In this document: in pieces, positions 7,634-15,883 of the stretch
Layout: each line of letters begins with the position of its first letter
Numbering within the stretch: the stretch's first letter is position 1
Origin: UBA4416 sp040386075
GTDB lineage: Bacteria > Bacteroidota > Bacteroidia > B-17B0 > Aurantibacillaceae
DNA: 64,000 nucleotides
Direction: 5' to 3'
Assembly (NCBI GenBank): GCA_040386075.1
Contig: JAZKGE010000019.1
Location: 1 to 64,000 of the forward strand
Position numbers and translations under genes: made by a program
Notes under the pieces: model-generated
Seen by the model: only the letters and a program-made list of their open reading frames with translations
Databases searched by the model: none
What the model was told of the DNA's origin: nothing

Positions 7634-8956
7634 ATGCAGAAGATCAACCTGTTTTGGTTCAGAAGAGATTTACGTTTAGACGATAATGCGGGACTGTATT
7701 ATGCCCTTAAAAATGGATTGCCTGTTCTCCCAATTTTTATATTTGACGAGAACATATTAAATAAACTAGAAGACAAAAAAGATCGGCGTGTGGAGTTTAT
7801 TCATGATGCTGTTTTAGATCTAAATGAGCAATTAACAAAGTTAGGTTCATCTCTTAAAGTGTTTTACTCAACACCGGAAAAAGCCTTTAAAGAGTTAATA
7901 AAAGAATACGATGTTCAAACTGTTTATACTAATCACGATTATGAGCCTTACGCAAATGAAAGAGATTTTGCAATTCTTGAATTATTAACTAAACATAAGA
8001 TCGTTTTTAAAACCTATAAAGATCAGTGCATTTTTGAAAATGATGAGGTGACCAAGGATGATGGAAAACCTTATACGATCTTTACACCATACAGTCGTAA
8101 GTGGAAACAAAAATTAAATGACTTTTATGTAAAGCCTTATCCGAACAAAAAATATTTCAAGAATTTTTTTAAAACAAGCCCCTTTAAGATTCCAACATTA
8201 AAAGAAGTGGGTTTTGAAAAAACAGGACTCATTATCCCTTCAAAAACGATCAGTAAATCGGTCGTTACTAATTACAAAGAACAGCGTGATTTTCCGGCGA
8301 TAAATGGCACGAGCAGGTTAAGCGTGCATTTACGGTTTGGCACGGTTAGCATTAGGGCCTTAGCAAAGCAAGCTTTATTGTTAAACGAAACCTGGCTAAA
8401 CGAATTGATATGGCGGGATTTTTATATGATGATACTGTATCATTTTCCTCATGCAGCTAAAAACTCTTTCAAGCCACAATACGATAGAGTCGTATGGAGA
8501 AATAATGAACACGAATTTAAACTATGGTGTGAAGGCAGAACCGGATTTCCAATCGTAGATGCAGGTATGCGTGAACTAAATACAACCGGTTTTATGCATA
8601 ACCGTGTACGTATGATCGTAGCGAGTTTTTTAGTGAAGGACCTATTGATCGATTGGCGCTGGGGCGAAGCTTACTTCGCACAAAAATTATTGGATTTTGA
8701 TCTGAGTGCCAACAATGGTGGCTGGCAGTGGGCAGCAGGCAGTGGTTGTGATGCGGCGCCATATTTCAGGGTATTTAATCCTACAGAGCAGATCAAAAAA
8801 TTCGACCCAAAATATGAGTACATCAAAAAATGGCTGCCCGAGTTTAATACGAGTGAGTATGCAAAACCTATCGTTGATCATGCAGCTGCAAGATTGAGAG
8901 TTTTATCTGTTTACAAGGAAGCACTTAGTGAGAACAAACAAACGAAATTGTTTTAG
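7634..8956 (+). CDS. phrB: Deoxyribodipyrimidine photolyase (class I photolyase/cryptochrome family)
   Basis: Light-driven repair of UV cyclobutane pyrimidine dimers, with FAD as catalytic cofactor. The N-terminal alpha/beta antenna domain starts LFWFRRDLRLDDN. The C-terminal helical FAD domain carries the family blocks ELIWRDFYMM, GFPIVDAGMREL, FMHNRVRMIVASFL and DFDLSANNGGWQW. The 440-residue length is normal. The stop is 1 base from the stop of the convergent histidine kinase gene. It could in principle be a cryptochrome-like photoreceptor, but the tightly conserved FAD-site motifs favour a DNA repair enzyme. Confidence 0.93.
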   Translation: MQKINLFWFRRDLRLDDNAGLYYALKNGLPVLPIFIFDENILNKLEDKKDRRVEFIHDAVLDLNEQLTKLGSSLKVFYSTPEKAFKELIKEYDVQTVYTNHDYEPYANERDFAILELLTKHKIVFKTYKDQCIFENDEVTKDDGKPYTIFTPYSRKWKQKLNDFYVKPYPNKKYFKNFFKTSPFKIPTLKEVGFEKTGLIIPSKTISKSVVTNYKEQRDFPAINGTSRLSVHLRFGTVSIRALAKQALLLNETWLNELIWRDFYMMILYHFPHAAKNSFKPQYDRVVWRNNEHEFKLWCEGRTGFPIVDAGMRELNTTGFMHNRVRMIVASFLVKDLLIDWRWGEAYFAQKLLDFDLSANNGGWQWAAGSGCDAAPYFRVFNPTEQIKKFDPKYEYIKKWLPEFNTSEYAKPIVDHAAARLRVLSVYKEALSENKQTKLF

Positions 8957-8957
8957 T

Positions 8958-10190
8958 TTAAAACGGAAATACTAAACTCACACACGCACCATCATCATTC
9001 CTGAAAGCAATTTCTGCATCTATCTGATCTGATAAAGACTCTATAAGCGAAAGTCCCAATGCTGTATCTTCCCTATTATGCGCATCAGAGAAACCAGTTC
9101 CATTGTCCGACATCGAAATATGGATCCTGTCGTAAATGGCCTGCATTTTTATTTTCACTTTTGGTGTTTTGGTTGGATCTTTAAAAGCATGTTTCAAAGA
9201 ATTGGTTAGGGCTTCATTTACAATTAAACCGATAGGAACAGCTTTGGTAAGTTCCAGTTCCACTCGCTCGAGTTCTTCGTGTATCTCAATTTGCTGAGCT
9301 GTTACCGGAAAACTTTTAACAACCTCTTTCACCAGTTCTGATAAATATAGTTTGAGGTCGATCTTCGATAGATTATCTTTCTTATATAAACGTTCATGCA
9401 CCATAGCAATACTCATTACCCTGTTTCGTGATTCAACCATCAGTTGCCTGGAGGTGTCGCAAGGCGCTTTCTCTGACTGTAAATTAAGCAGACCGGCAAT
9501 GATCGCTAAGTTATTTTTTACCCGGTGTTGAATTTCTGCTAATAAAGTTTCCTTTTCTTTTAATGATTGAGCAATGATCTTTTGTGCTTCCTGTTCTTTC
9601 TTTAAAAGGCCTAATGCTTCATTGTTTTGTCGGTTGATCAACTTCACTACTAAATAAACCATAATGATGGTCATTAAAAAAGTAAGCACACTATTGTAAA
9701 TTAACAAAACTTCATTATCGTGTTCAGAAACACTGGTGTTTTTTAAACTATCTATTTCAAACATCCAGGAGCATAGAAAACTAACAGCGATCATAGAAAA
9801 CAAAACAATGGTACGCGTGTTTGATTTAGTGGGATTATGTATTAATGCTACACAAAATATAAGTGGAAAATAATATAAGTAGTTGCCCACATTGGCAGTA
9901 TACTGCTGAACGATAACAAATATGGAAACGTTGGTTGTAAAAGCAAAAGTATAAGTTGCCAGATCATACCAGCCTTTATAATTAAATATTAAAACAGCTA
10001 CGGCCGTAAAAACAGAAAACGTTGCAATAAAGGTGGGGTATTTGGCATTAATAAAGAATACGGTTGTTATTCCTGCTACAGAACCTATCAAAGCGATCCA
10101 GGCAAATAAATTAACCATTCGCGCCTCACGCTTTTGGTAAAATTCCATTTCTGTTTTTACCCCCAGGTTAATTAAATTTCCAAATATCAT
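8958..10190 (-). CDS. Membrane sensor histidine kinase, HisKA_2 type
   Basis: A two-component sensor. The N-terminal half has about six predicted membrane segments (from residue 28 to about 190) with no large extracytoplasmic domain. A short coiled-coil linker follows, then a HisKA_2 dimerisation block with the phospho-acceptor in AEIQHRVKNNLAIIAGLL, then a HATPase_c domain with NEALTNSLKHAF (N box) and MSDNGTGF (G1 box). The best start is the ATG at 10190; a TTG at 10199 is also in frame. No response regulator lies next to it, so it is an orphan kinase here. The signal is unknown. Confidence 0.88.
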   Translation of the reverse strand: MIFGNLINLGVKTEMEFYQKREARMVNLFAWIALIGSVAGITTVFFINAKYPTFIATFSVFTAVAVLIFNYKGWYDLATYTFAFTTNVSIFVIVQQYTANVGNYLYYFPLIFCVALIHNPTKSNTRTIVLFSMIAVSFLCSWMFEIDSLKNTSVSEHDNEVLLIYNSVLTFLMTIIMVYLVVKLINRQNNEALGLLKKEQEAQKIIAQSLKEKETLLAEIQHRVKNNLAIIAGLLNLQSEKAPCDTSRQLMVESRNRVMSIAMVHERLYKKDNLSKIDLKLYLSELVKEVVKSFPVTAQQIEIHEELERVELELTKAVPIGLIVNEALTNSLKHAFKDPTKTPKVKIKMQAIYDRIHISMSDNGTGFSDAHNREDTALGLSLIESLSDQIDAEIAFRNDDGACVSLVFPF

Positions 10191-10236
10191 AGCGCGCAAT
10201 AGAAGGCTTTAATATAGGCATTATTTCTAAACAGAA

Positions 10237-10265
10237 AAGTCCCGTAACAATTTATTACGGGACTT
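10237..10265 (-). terminator. Intrinsic terminator of leuS
   Basis: A perfect 11-bp stem (AAGTCCCGTAA / TTACGGGACTT) with a 7-base loop lies 27 bases beyond the leuS stop. On the minus strand it is followed by a T-rich stretch. Confidence 0.8.
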
Positions 10266-10291
10266 GCTTATTTATCATTATCAGATACTTG

Positions 10292-13096
10292 TTAAACTAC
10301 CATATTCACGATCTTCTTGTGAACCACAATTACTTTTTTAGGTTGTTTACCTTCCAGTAATTTTTTTGTTTGCTCATTATTCATCACTTCGGTTTCAACT
10401 TCCTGTGCCGTTAATGTAGCAGGCAACTCTAAAGTGAATTTTAATTTACCATTTACAGAAACAGGATAGTTAATACTGTCATCTACCAAATGCGCTTCAT
10501 TAAAATCAGGGAATGCAACTGTGGAGATACTTTCAGTATGACCTAACTGTTTCCAAAGTTCTTCGGCAATATGTGGCGCGTAAGGCGATAAGCAAATCAA
10601 TAAAGGCTCAAGAATCGCTCTCTTGTTACATTTGGCATCCGTTAATTCATTTACACAGATCATGAAATTGCTGATAGAAGTATTGAAAGAAAAACGCTCA
10701 ATGTCCTCGGTAATTTTTTTGATGGTTTTATGTAACGTTTTTAATTCGCTTTTGGTTGGTTCTGCATCAACTACGTTAATGCCCTCACCCTGGCCCTCTC
10801 CCCCGGGGAGAGGGGAGTAGAATAGTCGCCATAATTTTTTAAGGAAACCATGCACACCTGTAATACCATTGGTATTCCATGGCTTGCTTTGCTCTAACGG
10901 ACCTAGGAACATTTCATATAAACGTAAAGTATCTGAACCAAATTTTTCTGCGATGTCATCAGGTGTTTGTACATTGAATTTTGATTTGGACATTTTCTCA
11001 ACTTCAAACCCACAAACATATTTACCGTCCTCTAAAATAAATTCAGCGTTTTTAAAATCTTCTCTCCATTTTTTGAATGCTTCAACATCCAGTACATCAT
11101 TGTTTACAATATTGATGTCCACATTCAAAGCACTAGTTTCATAATCTTTTTTCAGTCCTGTAGAAACAAACTTATTTGTTCCATTAACACGATAAACAAA
11201 ATTACTTCTTCCCTGTATCATCCCTTGGTTGATCAATTTCTTAGCAGGCTCTTCAATATCAATGTAACCAAGATCTTTTAAAAATTTGGTCCAGAAACGC
11301 ACATACAATAAATGGCCTGTTGCGTGTTCACTCCCGCCAATATACAAATCAACCTGTTGCCAATAGTCGGTTAATTTTTTATCCGCAAATACAGAACCGT
11401 TATGTGCATCCATGTAGCGCAGGAAATACCATGAGCTACCAGCCCAACCCGGCATGGTGCTATGTTCGTAATCAAACTCTCCTTTGTATTTCCAGGATGA
11501 GGATGCACGCGCTAATGGCGGTTCACCGTCTTCGGTGGGCAAATATTTATCTACTTCCGGTAATACCAAAGGCAATTCGTTTTCTGCCAGTGCATAAGGA
11601 ATATCATTTTTGTAATAGATAGGAATTGGTTCTCCCCAATAACGTTGTCTGCCAAAAACGGCGTCACGCAAACGGAAATTCACTTTTCCTTTTCCTAAAT
11701 TATGAATTTCAATTTCCTGTATGGCTAATTTAACGGCGTTCTTTACTTCTAATCCGTTTAAAAAATCAGAGTTCACTAAAGTTCCTTCTTTAGCATCATA
11801 AGATTCTTTTTCTAAGTCACCGCCCTTTACTACTTCTAAGATTGGTAAACCAAAATGTTTGGCAAAACTATAATCTCTGCTATCGTGTGCCGGAACTGCC
11901 ATCACAGCACCAGTACCATAACCTGCCAATACATAATCACCGATCCAGATAGGAACCTGCTTTCCGGTAAAGGGATGATCAACATAAGAACCGGTGAATA
12001 CACCCGTAATTTTATTAATGTCGGCCTGGCGTTCACGTTCACTTCTGTTCTTAGCTTGTGTTACGTATGCTTCAACAGTTGCTTTGTTGTCAGCTGTTGT
12101 TAAGCTTTCTACTAATTCATGTTCAGGCGCCAGTGTTACAAATGAAACGCCGAATACGGTATCGGGACGGGTTGTAAATACTTCGATGGTTTTATCAGAA
12201 CTATGGATCGTAAACTTTAAACTTGTTCCTTCACTTTTTCCGATCCAGTTACGCTGCGCTTCTTTTAAACTATCTGTCCAGTCCAACGCATCCAAACCAT
12301 CTAACAGTCTTTGTGCATAGGCTGTAATGCGCATGCTCCATTGTTTCATGAGTTTACGTTCAACTGGATGTCCGCCACGTTCGCTCACGCCATCTTTGAT
12401 CTCATCGTTCGCTAAAACCGTTCCTAAGGCTGGGCACCAGTTCACTACCGATTCTCCTAAATAGGCCAAACGGAAATTCATTAAAATATCGCTCTTCTTT
12501 TTTTCGTCAAAGGCTTTCCATTCTTCTCCGGTAAAAGGTTCAAGATCTTTTTCGATATCACCTGTTAACGTATCATCCAGTTTGCAGTTGAAGCCTTTTG
12601 TTTCAAAAACTTTAATTAAGGTTTCAATGGGTTCGGCTTTATTAGTGCTTTTGTTATACCACGAATTAAATATTTGTATGAATATCCATTGCGTCCATTT
12701 GTAATACTCCGGATTTGAAGTTCTTACTTCTCTGTCCCAATCAAACGAAAAACCAATTTTATCTAATTGCTTTCTGTAAACGGCGATGTTATTTTCTGTA
12801 GTTATTTTTGGATGTTGTCCTGTTTGAATGGCATACTGTTCAGCCGGTAAACCAAAGCTATCGTAACCCATTGGGTGTAATACATTAAAGCCTTTATGAC
12901 GTTTGTAACGGGAAACGATATCAGAAGCAATATATCCCAAAGGATGCCCTACATGTAAACCGGCACCGGATGGATATGGAAACATATCCAGTACATAGTA
13001 CTTTGGTTTATCTCCTCCGTCTTTGGCAGCAAAGGTTTTGTGTTTTGCCCAGTATGTCTGCCAGTTGCTTTCTATCTCTTTAAAATTGTATTCCAT
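10292..13096 (-). CDS. leuS: Leucyl-tRNA synthetase with an in-frame palindromic insert
   Basis: Class I aminoacyl-tRNA synthetase that charges tRNA-Leu. The HIGH-type motif is in PYPSGAGLHVGHPLGY (about residues 40-56), the editing domain lies in the middle (TTRPDTVFGV), and KMSKS is at about residue 700. The length of 934 is usual for Bacteroidota. At about residues 760-773, in the linker before the anticodon-binding helical domain, the protein reads SPLPGGEGQGEG. This is encoded by a GC-rich palindrome (10782-10816) that looks foreign to the AT-rich gene. The frame stays open on both sides and all key motifs are intact, so the enzyme should be functional. Confidence 0.96.
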   Translation of the reverse strand: MEYNFKEIESNWQTYWAKHKTFAAKDGGDKPKYYVLDMFPYPSGAGLHVGHPLGYIASDIVSRYKRHKGFNVLHPMGYDSFGLPAEQYAIQTGQHPKITTENNIAVYRKQLDKIGFSFDWDREVRTSNPEYYKWTQWIFIQIFNSWYNKSTNKAEPIETLIKVFETKGFNCKLDDTLTGDIEKDLEPFTGEEWKAFDEKKKSDILMNFRLAYLGESVVNWCPALGTVLANDEIKDGVSERGGHPVERKLMKQWSMRITAYAQRLLDGLDALDWTDSLKEAQRNWIGKSEGTSLKFTIHSSDKTIEVFTTRPDTVFGVSFVTLAPEHELVESLTTADNKATVEAYVTQAKNRSERERQADINKITGVFTGSYVDHPFTGKQVPIWIGDYVLAGYGTGAVMAVPAHDSRDYSFAKHFGLPILEVVKGGDLEKESYDAKEGTLVNSDFLNGLEVKNAVKLAIQEIEIHNLGKGKVNFRLRDAVFGRQRYWGEPIPIYYKNDIPYALAENELPLVLPEVDKYLPTEDGEPPLARASSSWKYKGEFDYEHSTMPGWAGSSWYFLRYMDAHNGSVFADKKLTDYWQQVDLYIGGSEHATGHLLYVRFWTKFLKDLGYIDIEEPAKKLINQGMIQGRSNFVYRVNGTNKFVSTGLKKDYETSALNVDINIVNNDVLDVEAFKKWREDFKNAEFILEDGKYVCGFEVEKMSKSKFNVQTPDDIAEKFGSDTLRLYEMFLGPLEQSKPWNTNGITGVHGFLKKLWRLFYSPLPGGEGQGEGINVVDAEPTKSELKTLHKTIKKITEDIERFSFNTSISNFMICVNELTDAKCNKRAILEPLLICLSPYAPHIAEELWKQLGHTESISTVAFPDFNEAHLVDDSINYPVSVNGKLKFTLELPATLTAQEVETEVMNNEQTKKLLEGKQPKKVIVVHKKIVNMVV
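10782..10816. repeat. GC-rich palindromic element inside leuS
   Basis: Arms CCCTCTCCCC (10794-10803) and GGGGAGAGGG (10805-10814) are perfect reverse complements around a single C, preceded by CCCTCACCCTGG. The stretch is almost pure G+C in an AT-rich gene. Its minus-strand translation is the Pro/Gly/Glu tract SPLPGGEGQGEG. It resembles short intergenic palindromes that can insert in coding sequence without breaking the frame. Confidence 0.75.
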
Positions 13097-13174
13097 GGTT
13101 CGTTCAATTTGCGAGGTGTAAAGATAAGATTTACAGCCAAAGCCACAAGGGGTTTGGTGGAGTATATTGTAGTT

Positions 13175-13440
13175 AAAAATTTGGGCGTGGCCCGAGGGGC
13201 CGGGCTTTCCGTTCCAATCTTTTGCCGTACTTCGACTCCGCTCAGTGTCCGGTCAAAAGGATTTTCACTACAATACCTCACGCGGCTAAAAGGTAAGTTT
13301 GAAATGTAAACTTCGAACAGGAAAAAAAACTCGCGCGAGGGACCCGTGTCCCGATAGGCAGGTGCAAACGGAAATCTTTTTTGTGAAACAAAAGATTGCA
13401 GTGACAGCCCGGTTCGGCTACCGCCGAACGCGCTCAAAAA
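13175..13440. repeat. Non-coding structured repeat region between leuS and the FG-GAP gene
   Basis: The 410 bases between 13097 and 13506 hold no convincing gene. The part listed here is far richer in G+C than its flanks and is built of short inverted repeats: GGCCC-GAG-GGGCC at 13190-13202, an imperfect hairpin between ATCTTTTG (from 13219) and CAAAAGGAT (to 13262) enclosing CTTCGACTCCGCTCAG, and GGGACCCGTGTCCC at 13339-13352. I recall similar long intergenic repeats (GGGCTTTCCG...CAATC blocks) from other Bacteroidota genomes. An open frame of 121 codons crosses it on the minus strand but looks like translated repeat. Confidence 0.6.
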
Positions 13441-13506
13441 ATTATGAAGACAAACTAATACTTAATTTTGTGATCTCTTGCTGATTCGTTTTTATGAATA
13501 TTAAAT

Positions 13507-14919
13507 TTATTCAAATACTATTTTTCCGGATTCAACAACCTCTTTGTTATAGAGAACACTGTAGGTGTAAATTCCTTTCGCCAAATTTCTACGAAGGTAT
13601 TGTGTTTCTTTGTCGATAATTAATAGTTTATCTACTTCCTGTCCCAATTCATTGTATAAAAAGAATTCCATCCCTGTTTTAGGTTCATTTACTTTGATCA
13701 CTATAACTTCTGCTGAGGGATTCGGATAAATATTTACATACTTTGTTTTATGTAGTTCATTAACACTAACAGCGTTTGTATTAAGATACACATTTACTTT
13801 GTTTGATAAGAATGTACCTACAAGTAGATCCGCTTTACCATCTCCGTTGAAATCATCAGTGGATATGGGTTGTGGAGCAGAAGTAGCTGTTAAAGGTGAG
13901 TTAAGTGCTTCAGTAAAGCTGCCTGTGCTGTTACCTAAAAAAACCCGGAAACCATTACCCGTTGCGGATGCAGCGCCATTTGTAACTGAAAAATCCTGAT
14001 GCCCATCACTATTGTAGTCAGCTACAGCTGTTTGATAAGGGTATGTGCCTGCCGTGATCGGTGATCCTACAGCTGTTGTAAAACTACCGGTAGTTTGTCC
14101 TAAAAGTACACTTACGTTTGCACTTGTTGCGTTAGCTACAATGAGATCAGGTCGCCCGTCATTATTAACATCTTTCGCCGAAAGGGTTCTGGGTTCTGTT
14201 CCTACGGTATACGGAGAAGAAGGAGCGGGAGTAAAAGAGCCTGTTCCTGTACCGAGGAATACACTAACATTTGCACTGAGACCATTTGCTACAGCAAAAT
14301 CAGGGAAATTATCGTTATTAAAAAGACCTGTACTTACATGGTAAGGCCCTGTGCCCGTATTATATGGAGAACCTGCTGCTACAGAAAATGTACCATTACC
14401 GGCACCTAAGAACACATACGCTTTTGCGGTTCCGGCCGACACTGTTACAAGGTCCATTTTGCTATCCATATTAAAATCTTTTGCTTCAATCCAGTATGGT
14501 GAGCTTCCCGTGGTATATGAAGAAGGCGATGCCGGAGTAAAAGAACCTGTTCCTGTTCCCAGATTAATAGAAATATTACCACCATTATAATTAGCAGTTG
14601 CAATGTCCGGTTTGCCATCGTTATTGAAATCGGCTATGGCACTTGAAATAGGACCGTTTCCTGCTGTCATGGGCGAACCTGGTGCAGCAGTGAATTGTCC
14701 GTTACCCGCACCAAGATATATATTGAGACTGGTTCCATATGCTGTACCAGCAACAAAATCTTTATTACCATCTCCGTTAAGATCAGCAGAAGTAATTCCT
14801 CTTACCGCCGTAGTATTTGTTGAAATAGGAGAACCTGTAGGTTGCGAAAAACTAACATTTTGTGCTTCTAGTGAAACAACTACAAACATGAGGCATGTGA
14901 CAGGTAAATAAATTTTCAT
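13507..14919 (-). CDS. Secreted FG-GAP/VCBS repeat protein with T9SS sorting domain
   Basis: A 470-residue exported protein. The signal peptide (residues 1-19) is followed by about seven tandem FG-GAP/VCBS-type blades. Each carries a calcium-loop-like phrase such as DLNGDGNKDF, DFNNDGKPDI, DYNSDGHQDF or DDFNGDGKADL, alternating with VFLGxGTGSFT. Together they should fold as a seven-bladed beta-propeller. The last 75 residues form a type A T9SS sorting domain (IYPNPSAEVIVI ... LAKGIYTYSV). The product is therefore expected on the cell surface or outside the cell. The ligand is unknown. It appears monocistronic. Confidence 0.88.
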   Translation of the reverse strand: MKIYLPVTCLMFVVVSLEAQNVSFSQPTGSPISTNTTAVRGITSADLNGDGNKDFVAGTAYGTSLNIYLGAGNGQFTAAPGSPMTAGNGPISSAIADFNNDGKPDIATANYNGGNISINLGTGTGSFTPASPSSYTTGSSPYWIEAKDFNMDSKMDLVTVSAGTAKAYVFLGAGNGTFSVAAGSPYNTGTGPYHVSTGLFNNDNFPDFAVANGLSANVSVFLGTGTGSFTPAPSSPYTVGTEPRTLSAKDVNNDGRPDLIVANATSANVSVLLGQTTGSFTTAVGSPITAGTYPYQTAVADYNSDGHQDFSVTNGAASATGNGFRVFLGNSTGSFTEALNSPLTATSAPQPISTDDFNGDGKADLLVGTFLSNKVNVYLNTNAVSVNELHKTKYVNIYPNPSAEVIVIKVNEPKTGMEFFLYNELGQEVDKLLIIDKETQYLRRNLAKGIYTYSVLYNKEVVESGKIVFE

Positions 14920-14998
14920 GACTTTTTTTGTAATAAAGTTACAAAATCAGATCTAAAAACAAATACCTTGTTTAGTGATATATCTCAGATGATATAAT

Positions 14999-15877
14999 TT
15001 AGTACTTGATCCCTGAAACACCAATATTCTCAATTGGGTGCCAGGTTGTTTTAATCTCTTGCAAATCGGTGATGTAATAAGGACCTTGTTCTTTTTCATC
15101 AGCCCAATTCTTGTTCCAGGTAAAAACACGTTTTACATTTAGAGAAGCATTTTCGCCAATGGTTTTATTAAAGTCTTTTTCAGAATTGCAATTGATCACT
15201 GCATTCACATCCATGTGAGATGAAAAATGTGCATGTAATTCTTTTCTGTTACCAGTAACGATATTTACAACACCACCAGGTACATCGCTTGTCGCAATTA
15301 CTTCTGCAAAAGTGATGGAACATGTTGGTTTACTTTCTGATGCCAATACAATGCACGTATTTCCACCGGCAATGGCAGGGGCAATAACCGATACCAAACC
15401 CAATAACGCTGTTGATTCATCGGCCATAATAGCGACCACGCCCATTGGTTCGGGTACTGAGAAATTAAAATGAGAAGTTGCCACCGGATTTACAGCGCTA
15501 AATAATTGCTGGTATTTATCGCACCAACCAGCGTAATAAACCAAACGATCTATACTCTGTTCTATTTCTTTTTTTGCAGCGGATGAAGTATATCCCAGCT
15601 GTTTTAATTCTTCTAAGAACTGATCTTTGCGACCTTCAAGCATTTCGGCAATACGGTATAAAATTTGTCCGCGGTTAAATGCTGCTTTTGAGCTCCATCC
15701 GCTGAATGCGCTGCGCGCTGCTGTAACAGAATTTCTAAAATCTTTTCGCGAGGATAAACTAACGTTCACAGTCATGTTATTCTTTAATTTTAAAGGGTAA
15801 TAGCGTCCGCTTTCGGTACGAGGAAATTGTCCACCAATAAATATTTTGTATGTTTTTAAAACTTCTATTCTTTCCAT
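14999..15877 (-). CDS. Truncated, catalytically dead aldehyde dehydrogenase-like protein (ALDH16 C-terminal-domain-like)
   Basis: A 292-residue protein that aligns by eye with the N-terminal NAD-binding two thirds of aldehyde dehydrogenases: YKIFIGGQF, AARSAFSGW, RLVYYAGWCDKYQ, PEPMGVVAIMA and GGVVNIVTG are all recognisable. It has neither the ELGGK glutamate nor the catalytic cysteine segment and stops early. It is encoded 6 bases after a complete ALDH. Together the two total 781 residues, close to ALDH16 proteins, in which a full ALDH domain is fused to a shortened second one. I infer a structural or regulatory subunit. It has its own ATG and clean coding sequence, so it does not look like a decaying pseudogene. 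Confidence 0.75.
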   Translation of the reverse strand: MERIEVLKTYKIFIGGQFPRTESGRYYPLKLKNNMTVNVSLSSRKDFRNSVTAARSAFSGWSSKAAFNRGQILYRIAEMLEGRKDQFLEELKQLGYTSSAAKKEIEQSIDRLVYYAGWCDKYQQLFSAVNPVATSHFNFSVPEPMGVVAIMADESTALLGLVSVIAPAIAGGNTCIVLASESKPTCSITFAEVIATSDVPGGVVNIVTGNRKELHAHFSSHMDVNAVINCNSEKDFNKTIGENASLNVKRVFTWNKNWADEKEQGPYYITDLQEIKTTWHPIENIGVSGIKY

Positions 15878-15883
15878 AATATC

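Noticed and set aside
13072..13437. Open frame of 121 codons on the minus strand across the intergenic repeat
   Set aside because: It runs into the leuS start on the same strand, follows the GC-rich inverted repeats, and has a composition unlike its neighbours. It reads as translated repeat, not a conserved protein.
13799..14911. Chain of plus-strand open frames opposite the FG-GAP gene
   Set aside because: They are mirror images of the repeat blades on the minus strand, which has a signal peptide, repeats and a sorting domain.
14999..15877. ALDH-like gene as a frameshifted pseudogene of the gene upstream
   Set aside because: It has its own ATG, restarts at the N-terminal part of the fold rather than continuing the upstream protein, and stays open for 292 codons.
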